Source: CAWJLE01 sp963843645
GTDB lineage: Bacteria > Chloroflexota > Anaerolineae > DAOTYC01
NCBI GenBank assembly: GCA_963843645.1
Contig: CAWJLE010000003.1
Location: 1,674,001 to 1,738,000, forward strand
Length of the DNA stretch: 64,000 nucleotides
Direction: 5' to 3'
Under the pieces are notes generated by a model. The model was given only the letters and a program-made list of their open reading frames with translations. It was not told where the DNA came from and did no database searches. The stretch's first letter is position 1; every line of letters starts with the position of its first letter. Made by a program: the position numbers and the translations under genes. Positions 51,578-59,010 of the stretch are shown piece after piece.

Positions 51578-52336
51578 ATGAGCGCCAAAATCATCGTGAT
51601 CATTGTGATAACGGCTGTTGTCGCCCTTCTCTTGGCTGGCTGTGGTGGAGAGGTAAGCACGGGTACGGGATCCGCAAGCGGACCCACGGCCACGGTCGCT
51701 GTGGGAGGGCGCTCTAATCCGAGTGCCGGGACCTCGGTATCAATGTACATGAAACTGCGGACGCCAACACCCACGAAAGCGGCTTTCGTTGCTGACAGTG
51801 CCACTTCAGCAGCCGCGGTTGGAACGCCTCCTGCCACAACTCCGAACACCCCGGCTGCCACGAAAACGGCCGCGGAAACACCAGTCCCTGTCGGTTCAGT
51901 CGTGCCGCCAACCGGACCGCGTGTGACCACGACGCTCAAGGTCGGACTCGTGACTGATACCGACGGTGCCGCAGGAGCGCTGGCACAGCCGGCCTGGTCT
52001 GGCGTGCAGAACGCCATCAAGGAGCTGCAAGTGGACGGCAAGCTGCTCGAATCGAAACAAACCAGCGATTACGAGGCGAACATCAGTCAGCTGGCGAGCG
52101 AAGGTTACGCGGTAATTATTACCGTTGGGCCCTCTATGGGTCCGGCCACCGCGGCGGCGGCAAAACAACATCCAAGCGTATGGTTTGCTATCGTGGGATA
52201 TGAGTATCCCGCCGAAGGCGGCGTTGATCCCTATACAAAGGATCTCAGGAACGTAGCCAGTCTGATGCCCGAAGCAAGGCAACACCGACAGCATCGTTCT
52301 CGATTTCCTGAAGACCGTCAAGAGCAGCACAGCTAA
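51578..52336 (+). pseudogene. BMP/PnrA-like lipoprotein, broken after about 230 residues
   Basis: ATG 51578 (CAGGAGGT upstream) starts a lipoprotein (VVALLLAGCGGE lipobox) with a Thr/Pro/Ala-rich linker and the first lobe of a BMP-type binding protein (LKVGLVTDTDGAAGALAQPAW, YEANISQLASEGYAVIITVG, VWFAIVGYEYP, LRNVASLM). The homology stops at about 52270; the frame then runs into a non-conserved tail, and the alternative frame (NTDSIVLDFLKTVKSSTAKAG) also soon ends. The second lobe is missing, so a deletion or recombination joint is likely rather than a single indel. BMP proteins bind nucleosides or similar ligands. Confidence 0.65.
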
Positions 52337-52406
52337 GGCGGGTGTCTTACCCTAAGCAGCTAACGCCCCGGAAGGTCGAGCGACCGTTGTCAACGAGGGG
52401 GTCCGC

Positions 52407-52840
52407 ATGATTCGTCGCTATCACCACGTCAGCATCACCGTCAGCGATATGGAGAAGTCCATCAGGTTCTACCGAGACCTGCTCGGGTTCACTGTGCTGG
52501 GAACCTTTGATTCCGAAGGGGAGGAAGTGTCTCTCTCTCTGGCTTAGAGCACCACCGTTCGAAGTTGGCCACACTGAAGCGTGGCGATTGCCTCCTGGAA
52601 CTGATCCAGTATTACGCACCGCCGGGCAACAAAAAGGCGCCGCGGCTCTGTGACGTGGGTTGCATGCACATGGCGCTGGAAGTGGACAATATCCATGCCC
52701 TTTACGGCGACCTCAACTCGCGAGGCGTCGAGTTCCTGTCCCCACCCAACCGGCTCGAAGCGGGGTGGGACTGGTCGTGGTGGTGCTACTGCAGAGACCC
52801 GGATGGAGTTGCGTTCGAGTTGGTGCAGGTCAGTCCGTGA
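52407..52840 (+). pseudogene. VOC/glyoxalase-fold protein, one frameshift
   Basis: ATG 52407 begins IRRYHHVSITVSDMEKSIRFYRDLLGFTVLG, the first beta-alpha-beta module of the vicinal-oxygen-chelate superfamily with its metal-binding histidine. A shift near 52540 interrupts it. The second half continues in another frame: LLELIQYYAPPG, CDVGCMHMALEVDNIHALYGDL and CYCRDPDGVAFELVQV, with the metal-binding histidine and glutamate present. Read together it is a normal 145-residue dioxygenase or glyoxalase-like protein. The cause may be an indel error. Confidence 0.7.
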
Positions 52841-52996
52841 ATCAGTGCGCACAGTCGGCCGATTGAGATCGCGCCCTCGATACACCAGAACGGCGCCGGT
52901 TGCCAGATTCAAATCTCCCACATTTGGCGAGATAAAACTCAGCCGCCCGGCAGATGTCTGGCATCATTCGGATGATGGTTCGGTCCCTGTCGCCGG

Positions 52997-53493
52997 CTAC
53001 GACGCATGCTGCCCCTCCCAATCTTCGCCAGGCCCAGCGGAGAGCCTCCGGATGGGTTTCTGTTGGAGGCAGTTCAGATTGGGCTCAGAAATCCTCAATT
53101 CGCCCAGATTGGTTCCCGATCCCGGAACCACGTCGATGCTAACCGGGTCAACTGCGAACAACCCCGCATAAAACGCCCGGTGTGTGTTGCGCAAAGAACC
53201 AGGCCGTTTCTTGGGTCGTCGGAGCCATGCTCGTCTTTGGGCATCAGGTGACACGCGTCAAGCAGCCCGACGTTTGCCAGGCCGCGGACGCAACACCCGG
53301 CCCCGTAGCGGCGGAAGGCGCCAAACTTGAAGCGCTGTTGACCGGAGCGTGGTTTTGCTTCCTGTAGGCGTGGAGTCTCATGCGACAAGAGTAGTTCGTA
53401 TACTGCCCGTAGTACCATATGCCGTTGACGCCGAAGATTTGAAGTGTGGTATGCGTGCCCCCGGACCCCAGTAGCTGTCGCCGCATCCGACAA
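52997..53493 (-). pseudogene. HNH endonuclease, one frameshift
   Basis: On the minus strand RSGQQRFKFGAFRRYGAGCCVRG, LLDACHLMPKDEHGSDDPRNGLVLCATH reproduces an HNH nuclease core (H in ACHLMP, N in PRNGL, H in CATH). After a shift near 53183 the neighbouring frame continues RAFYAGLFAVDPVSIDVVPGSG. This is the pattern of the C-terminal HNH domain of McrA/HNH-type restriction enzymes. No proper start is visible upstream of 53493, so the N-terminal part may be lost. Confidence 0.55.
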
Positions 53494-53632
53494 CTGCTCC
53501 GATTTTGGTGTCCGATCCCAGTGCCAGTATGTCCGGCGTCAACTCCCGAACGCGGGCATCTTTCACTGCAGGCTTCTGCTCCGAGAAGTCCCTCACTTCC
53601 GGGTTGATAGGCTCGTGAATCTCGCGCCGCAT
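53378..53632 (-). CDS. Hypothetical protein (84 aa)
   Basis: ATG 53632 opens a frame reading RREIHEPINPEVRDFSEQK and PDILALGSDTKIGAVVGCGDSYWGPG. It overlaps the end of the zinc-ribbon frame upstream and might be that protein's real C-terminal continuation after an indel. Not recognised. It overlaps the presumed 5' end of the HNH remnant. Confidence 0.3.
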   Translation of the reverse strand: MRREIHEPINPEVRDFSEQKPAVKDARVRELTPDILALGSDTKIGAVVGCGDSYWGPGARIPHFKSSASTAYGTTGSIRTTLVA

Positions 53633-53907
53633 TGCCTTCCGATCTCGGCGAGTTCTTCGTCCAACCTCTGTCTGACCTCAGCCGGCGTCGCTGTCTCGGA
53701 CTCTGTCTTCGCCTCTTCGGGTCTCCACCCGGGCACGTACCCGGGATCCCCGGGGCAAGGCCACTCGCCTGACCCGGGTTCGGTGTGACCATGGCTGAAA
53801 TAAAGCGGGGACCCTCGGCAGACCGGGCACCACTCGTCGAATTCACCGGGACCGCCCACCGCACTCAGCGGTGAACCGCATGCGTGACAGTGACCACAGA
53901 ATGTCAT
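53593..53907 (-). CDS. Small zinc-ribbon-like hypothetical protein
   Basis: ATG 53907, with GAGGAGAAC upstream, gives 104 residues starting TFCGHCHACGSPLSAVGG and containing CPVC: two CxxC-type pairs that could bind zinc. A Pro/Gly-rich stretch (GSGEWPCPGDPGYVPGWRPEE) and an acidic helix (EVRQRLDEELAEIGRQ) follow. No family is recognised. Confidence 0.45.
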   Translation of the reverse strand: MTFCGHCHACGSPLSAVGGPGEFDEWCPVCRGSPLYFSHGHTEPGSGEWPCPGDPGYVPGWRPEEAKTESETATPAEVRQRLDEELAEIGRQCGARFTSLSTRK

Positions 53908-53999
53908 TGCTGTTCTCCTCGCCAGTAAGTTTCTAAGCCATGGCTCGCGATGACGATCTAGGTCAACTCATCGTGGTTGGGTGCTTCCTCAGTTCAGAC

Positions 54000-54026
54000 G
54001 AGAGCCGCCCCTTAGGGGCGCATCTC
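54000..54026. terminator. Hairpin downstream of the DUF499 gene
   Basis: GAGCCGCCCC-TTAG-GGGCGCATCTC folds into a GC stem 200 bp beyond the DUF499 stop. The rest of 53908-54225 shows no convincing gene. Confidence 0.4.
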
Positions 54027-54225
54027 TCGTGGTTGGCCGATCCAGCGTGCAGGGAGAGGGCGACGGCAACCAGCGCAGGTTGCCAAGCGCGGGTTGCCCG
54101 ACGCTGCCGCCAACGAAATAGGTCCCGACCATCAGACGGCACACTTTCGGCTAGCGACAAATCCCAAAGCCCGGCAATCCTGAGCCAGCTGCTCTGTTGT
54201 AACTGGTCGAACACCTTTCGGAATC

Positions 54226-57057
54226 TCAGTCCCGCTCAAACTCCTGTGATGTGAACCTTAGCGTGCGGCAGTTCTCCGTGACTGTGCGGACGATGTTGTC
54301 GGGCACGCCGTCGGGTATCGTGGCGCGAATCTCCAGGGTGATGCTGACGTCGGCGCCCACCAGTCCGGCGAGGTGCTGGACGACTTCCTCCGCAATCTGG
54401 CCGGCATCACGGCCCAGACGCTGCGCGCCGAGCTCGACCGAGCCGTAGAAACGGGTCGGCTTGCGGGGCTGGACCTCGACGAGTGAAACGCCCTCGAGCC
54501 CGACATTCGGACCTCCATTGCGAACCGTCACCCCGTCGTGCCCGGTCTGTGTGCCCGCGTAGCTCCCTCCGCTTGCGCCGCCGTTGGCTGTCGTCTGCGC
54601 CTGCTTCGCCGCCTCCGCGTCGAGCTGGCGCTGCGCGGCCTCCGGCTTGATCAGGACGCTCTGTCCGTCGACATAGATCGAACCGCTGCCCGCGCCGAAC
54701 TGCAGGCCCTGGTATTTCCCGTCGGGAGTCACGCTACCGGCGTAGGCGAAGTAATCCCGCGTCCGCAGGCCATCGCGCACTGCGGCGAGGAACACATCCT
54801 GATTCCGTACACGTGGCAGGTACAGGTACGTCGTCAGGCAATCCCACACGCGCTTCAGGCTGACGTGCGGCTCGTCCTTCCACAGCCACCGGTCGAGCTC
54901 CATCCGCAGCATGACCGGCGACCACTGGGTGATGAGCTGCTGGGCGGATCGCACCTTGCGGGTCGCCTTCAATACCGGACTCTCCTGCCCACCAGCGATA
55001 CGAGTCACTTCCCAGGTCAGCGGCTCCGCGCCTTCCTGTACTGGGACCAGCAGCCAACAGTAAGCATCGTTCAGCCGAGTGCCGGCCGTCTCATCGCTGC
55101 GCGCCAGACCCTGCTGCGCCTCGCGGGCCTGGTGGGCGTCCAGATTGAGCGTGTCCGCGTCGTTCAGGATAGACGTCCAGGCCAGATACTGGCGCACGTC
55201 CTGCTCCAGGTCCTTCACCTGCTCCCCGTCGGCGGCGACGAACACCAGCATGTTCCGGTGGGTGCGCGGCCCGTTGCCGCGCCGGTCCAGGATTTCCGTC
55301 GCCGCGGTCAGCGCGGGCGTGTTTGCCGGCACAGACGGCGTGCGGTTGTTCCGATGAGGAGCGGACGGCAATAGGATGACGAGCCGGGCCTCCTGCTCAT
55401 CGGGCACGTCGCCCGAGGTGGGACAGACGTGCACCGCGCGGAAGTCACCACGCTCACGGCCTGAGCGCAGCCGCCGAACAATCTCGGCCTCGACGTCCGG
55501 CCACTCGAGCCGGCCCGCCCGGTCTTGCATGGTTCGCCGCAGATTGGGCTGAGTGTCGTACCAGTAGCGCCGGTTGCCGCCATACAGGTAGGTGAGCTTG
55601 TCCATCAGCCGACCCAGCGCGTCGTTGAACACCGCCACCGACTCTCCCGGCTGCACCACGCCCAGTCGCACGCGCACATCTTCAACTCCGCGCACCTTTT
55701 GCTGGTGGACGTGGGGCGCACTGCCGAGGAAGATGGCTCGTGCCACCCGGCGCGCGGCGACCGCGGCGCCGAACCGGGGGTTGGTCGCGTCAACCGCCTT
55801 GGGCTCACTTTCGACGTCCTTGTCGACGATGGCATTCCAGCCCTCAGACAGGTAGCGCAGCAGCTCGTTTTTGACCTGCGGCGCATCCAGCGGGAGAGAA
55901 CCAGGCATGATGAACAAGGAGCGGTCGTCCCGCGACCATAGCTCGTGGATGACGTTGGCCATCAGGCGCAGCACGCCGCGCGTGCGCTGGAACCGCTCCA
56001 GCGACGACCAGTCTTCGTACAGGCGATCGAATAGCTCGGGGTGAATCGGATACGCGCTGCGCAGGCGATCGAGATAGCCGGCCTCTTTAGTCTCGGGAGG
56101 GAAGTCCGCGGGGTTTTCGTCGTAAAGCGCCATGAACGCCCGGCACGCCTCATCTCGCGCGGCGGCGTCCTTGACCGGAGTAAACAGGCGCCGGCGCACG
56201 ATCTCGAAACCCTCGGTCGCGCCGACCGGTTTCCAGATTGCCTCCAGCCGGCCGAAGGTATGTTCCAGCCGTTCCAGCGCCGCTTTGCCGGCCGGTCCGC
56301 CAACTTCGATATCCGACTCCGGGATGGATGCAACGAGCATGCTGCGCCGGCAGCGCTTGACGGCCTCGGTCAGCGATTGGACGAAGGTCAAGTTGGAATC
56401 GAACGTGCCGGCGACCAGGCCAGGTGACTGCGGCAGGTTGCGAATGTAGGCCACTAATTCGTCAATCAGCACGATGGCCGGCCCGAACTCTTCAAAGAGA
56501 GTGAACAGGTCGTCCGAACCCGGGGCCGTCCCCTGCCGGTCCGCCTGCTCCACCAGCCGATAGGCCGGCTCACCTCCCAGCTGCGCCGCGATGTCGCCCC
56601 ACAAGGTATTGACGGTGACGCCTCTGACATCCCGTGGCCGCGTTGGGTTGGGAGCGGTGCCGACGATCACTGCGAACCGTGCCCGTGGCAGTTCACTTTC
56701 ACGGGCCTCGCGCAGCACGTCCACGGCGCCGGCCATCTGTTCGGCGCGAGCCTTACCGCCGAGGAGGTGGTAGAGCGCGAGCATCGTGTGGGTCTTTCCG
56801 CCGCCAAATGCGGTCTTGAGCTGGACGACCGGCTCGCCGCCGCGCCCCATCACGCGCTCGACGGCGGTGACCAACAGCCGGCGCATCCCTTCCGTGAGGT
56901 AGGTGCGGGCGAAGAACTCCGCCGGGTCGCCGTACTCCGCTTCCGCCGCCCCGGCCACGACCTGCGCCAGATCCGCGGCAAACTCGGCCTGCTGGTAGCG
57001 GCCGGCGGCCACATCGGGGTGGGGGGTTATCACTTCGCGCCAGGGTTTCAAGGACAT
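54226..57057 (-). CDS. DUF499 ATPase (Hma-system ATPase component)
   Basis: The 943-residue protein begins LKPWREVITPHPDVAAGRYQQAEFAADL, the DUF499 signature. It has Walker A KTAFGGGKTHTMLALYHLL (about residues 82-96), Walker B AIVLIDELVAYIRNL (about 200) and sensor-like SMLVASIPESD. The middle holds a helical AAA lid region (GVLRLMANVIHELWSRDDRSLFIMPG). The C-terminal part, after a Gly-rich linker, ends in a small beta-rich domain. It lies 10 bp after the PIN gene with AAGGAGACA as ribosome site. DUF499 ATPases accompany DUF1156 methylases and SNF2 helicases in the helicase-methylase-ATPase defence locus. Exact action is unknown; ATP-driven DNA translocation or complex remodelling is plausible. 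Confidence 0.88.
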   Translation of the reverse strand: MSLKPWREVITPHPDVAAGRYQQAEFAADLAQVVAGAAEAEYGDPAEFFARTYLTEGMRRLLVTAVERVMGRGGEPVVQLKTAFGGGKTHTMLALYHLLGGKARAEQMAGAVDVLREARESELPRARFAVIVGTAPNPTRPRDVRGVTVNTLWGDIAAQLGGEPAYRLVEQADRQGTAPGSDDLFTLFEEFGPAIVLIDELVAYIRNLPQSPGLVAGTFDSNLTFVQSLTEAVKRCRRSMLVASIPESDIEVGGPAGKAALERLEHTFGRLEAIWKPVGATEGFEIVRRRLFTPVKDAAARDEACRAFMALYDENPADFPPETKEAGYLDRLRSAYPIHPELFDRLYEDWSSLERFQRTRGVLRLMANVIHELWSRDDRSLFIMPGSLPLDAPQVKNELLRYLSEGWNAIVDKDVESEPKAVDATNPRFGAAVAARRVARAIFLGSAPHVHQQKVRGVEDVRVRLGVVQPGESVAVFNDALGRLMDKLTYLYGGNRRYWYDTQPNLRRTMQDRAGRLEWPDVEAEIVRRLRSGRERGDFRAVHVCPTSGDVPDEQEARLVILLPSAPHRNNRTPSVPANTPALTAATEILDRRGNGPRTHRNMLVFVAADGEQVKDLEQDVRQYLAWTSILNDADTLNLDAHQAREAQQGLARSDETAGTRLNDAYCWLLVPVQEGAEPLTWEVTRIAGGQESPVLKATRKVRSAQQLITQWSPVMLRMELDRWLWKDEPHVSLKRVWDCLTTYLYLPRVRNQDVFLAAVRDGLRTRDYFAYAGSVTPDGKYQGLQFGAGSGSIYVDGQSVLIKPEAAQRQLDAEAAKQAQTTANGGASGGSYAGTQTGHDGVTVRNGGPNVGLEGVSLVEVQPRKPTRFYGSVELGAQRLGRDAGQIAEEVVQHLAGLVGADVSITLEIRATIPDGVPDNIVRTVTENCRTLRFTSQEFERD

Positions 57058-57067
57058 GACTGTCTCC

Positions 57068-57622
57068 TTAGCTATCGCACATGCGCCGCATATAATCTGG
57101 GCACAGGAACTCCACCGTCACTCCACTCGCCTGAAGTTCGTTTCGCTGCGACCACCACTTGGTGTCCGTGGCCTGTACGATAGGTGGGCGCTGAGGGTGC
57201 GCCAGCGATACGGCGACGAACTTACGGTCTGACGGGTCAAAGCTGGCTAGAGCCGGATCGGAAGGGAACTCGGCGAAGCTGCCCTCTGGATTGTCCACGG
57301 GGGTGATGGGGACAAGCTCACAGCGATCGGGGTTGTTCCAGTTGTTCAGTACCCATTTCAGGAACGCATCGCCCACTCCTGGCTGCCCGCTTTGGCGTAG
57401 CTTGTGCTTGTACTCTCCAATGATGCGCCAGCGGTCATCGAGGGCCAATCGTCGGTTGTCAGCACCGAAGCCTTTCAAGTACTTCACACATTCAGTCACA
57501 CAGGCTTCAAGTGCCTTACTCTCGGGCGTCGTGCACACGGGCTCAGGAGACTCTGACAGTGCTTTCTTCGGTCCGTTGGCAACGATGGGCACGTTGGTAT
57601 CGACCACAACGAGTGGCTTCAT
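57068..57622 (-). CDS. PIN-domain protein, probable nuclease/effector
   Basis: The 184-residue protein opens KPLVVVDTNVPIVANGP, the first PIN strand with its catalytic aspartate (D8). Later it has FDPSDRKFVAVSLAHPQRP and IVQATDTKWWSQ, providing the further acidic residues of a metal-dependent ribonuclease or flap-nuclease-like site. The middle (LDDRWRIIGEYKHKLRQ) is helical. Its ATG overlaps the stop of the upstream ATPase gene by 4 bp, so the pair is translationally coupled. In ATPase-PIN pairs the PIN protein is the likely effector that cuts RNA or DNA when the ATPase senses infection; here that is inference. Confidence 0.78.
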   Translation of the reverse strand: MKPLVVVDTNVPIVANGPKKALSESPEPVCTTPESKALEACVTECVKYLKGFGADNRRLALDDRWRIIGEYKHKLRQSGQPGVGDAFLKWVLNNWNNPDRCELVPITPVDNPEGSFAEFPSDPALASFDPSDRKFVAVSLAHPQRPPIVQATDTKWWSQRNELQASGVTVEFLCPDYMRRMCDS

Positions 57623-59010
57623 TCCTCGCCTGCCATTTGACGCTTCATAGCCGCTTCAGTCATAGCTGCCAGATCGCCCATTTCGTCGCCGAAGAACCCC
57701 TTGGGCCAGTTACGGATGCTGCCGTACTTGTCCACATCCAGCTCGTCGATCCGAGACGCCTGGCCTGCGAATCTGCAAAAATAGAGCGCCGCTTGTTCGG
57801 CCTTGATCTTCTTCTCAGCAATGAGCCGTTGCAGGCGCCGAAGCAAGTGCTCGCTGTGGCTTTCAACGATGATCTGTACCTTGCGTTTCTTGACGACATC
57901 GACGAAAACCTCCGCCAGCAAGGCCTGCACTGACGGATGCAGGTGAATCTCCGGCTGCTCCAAGATAATGGTAGAGTGCTCAGGAGCGTAGTAACACAAC
58001 ACGAGGACAGGCAGAATCTGCGACACACCAAAGCCGACGTCAGTAATGAGGACTTCGGAACTCACCGGCGTAGTCTTCACGAGCACTTCATATTCCTTCC
58101 GCCCTGTGGCAATCGTCTCCAGCCGAAACGAGTCGATCAGCCCCATCTCCTTCAGCCACTGGGCAATCCGCTCCCGGAAGGACCAGGATCGATACGAGCG
58201 CCCTCGGCCACTGCTGAAGGTCCTCCCTTCGGATTGGGCCGCAAGCAGGGCGGGGACCACTTTGTCCCCACGCCGACCCACGTCGATAGGGCTCTCGCCT
58301 GACCACACATACTGGCGCTGAGGATACTCACGCAATGGACCCAGGTAGAAGACGCGCGAGAATAATCCTTCAAGGGCCAAGGTCAGGTCCGGCAGGAAGC
58401 CGGTATTCTGGTAGTAGCCGACCGCTTCGTCTGGAAATCCATAGCATTTCACTGGTGATGGCAACGGCCAAGCTCGGCCGGTCAGACGTCGGGCCGGATA
58501 GCCATGGTGTATGAGTTCGTATTTGAGCCTTCTCTCTGGGTCTGGCATCCGCTGCATGCCGAACGCGCGATCGTCGAAATGATAAGCGAAGGAATTGACC
58601 GACGGGCGCCTCTGTTCCGTCTGCTCCTCACTGATGTGCGTCTCAAACCAAAGACGCTTTATGTTATAGAGGGTGGCCTGAGTTTCTGGGCTCTTTATGG
58701 TGAGAGGCGTCGGCAAGTCCCAGCCAAGCCCGAAGCTTAGCTCGGCGCTATCCTCATGGTTATGCAGTAGGTTTGTGAATGTGCCCAGATCGACCAATGA
58801 GTTACGGTCGCCGGTATGCAGAACCTGCTTGCGGTCCGCCGATTCTGCGGTCTGCTTCAAAACGAGCAGCATCTGGAGGATGCTCGTTTTGCCGGAGCTG
58901 TTGGGGCCGAAGAGGCCAGTGAGCGGTGCCAGGGACAGGTTCCCGGTGTCGTTCAACGACTTGAAGTCTTTCCACGACTTGAAGTTCACGGCGCGCAATT
59001 GAGTAATCAT
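57619..59010 (-). CDS. SMC/OLD-like AAA ATPase with DUF3696
   Basis: From ATG 59010 the 463-residue protein starts ITQLRAVNFKSWKDF with Walker A LFGPNSSGKTSIL (K41). The C-terminal half has an ABC-type signature region (VLITDVGFGVSQILPVL), Walker B STIILEQPEIHLHP, the H-loop in VESHSEHLLRRLQRL and the DUF3696 end (DKYGSIRNWPKGFFGDE). There is no Toprim nuclease domain, unlike OLD proteins. Its start overlaps the methylase stop by 4 bp and its end overlaps the PIN gene by 4 bp. The ATPase probably senses DNA or a phage product and controls the PIN partner. Confidence 0.87.
   Translation of the reverse strand: MITQLRAVNFKSWKDFKSLNDTGNLSLAPLTGLFGPNSSGKTSILQMLLVLKQTAESADRKQVLHTGDRNSLVDLGTFTNLLHNHEDSAELSFGLGWDLPTPLTIKSPETQATLYNIKRLWFETHISEEQTEQRRPSVNSFAYHFDDRAFGMQRMPDPERRLKYELIHHGYPARRLTGRAWPLPSPVKCYGFPDEAVGYYQNTGFLPDLTLALEGLFSRVFYLGPLREYPQRQYVWSGESPIDVGRRGDKVVPALLAAQSEGRTFSSGRGRSYRSWSFRERIAQWLKEMGLIDSFRLETIATGRKEYEVLVKTTPVSSEVLITDVGFGVSQILPVLVLCYYAPEHSTIILEQPEIHLHPSVQALLAEVFVDVVKKRKVQIIVESHSEHLLRRLQRLIAEKKIKAEQAALYFCRFAGQASRIDELDVDKYGSIRNWPKGFFGDEMGDLAAMTEAAMKRQMAGEE

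Noticed and set aside
53963..54214. Minus-strand frame downstream of DUF499 as a gene
   Set aside because: It begins inside the DUF499 stop region without a ribosome site and contains the terminator-like hairpin; no recognisable family.
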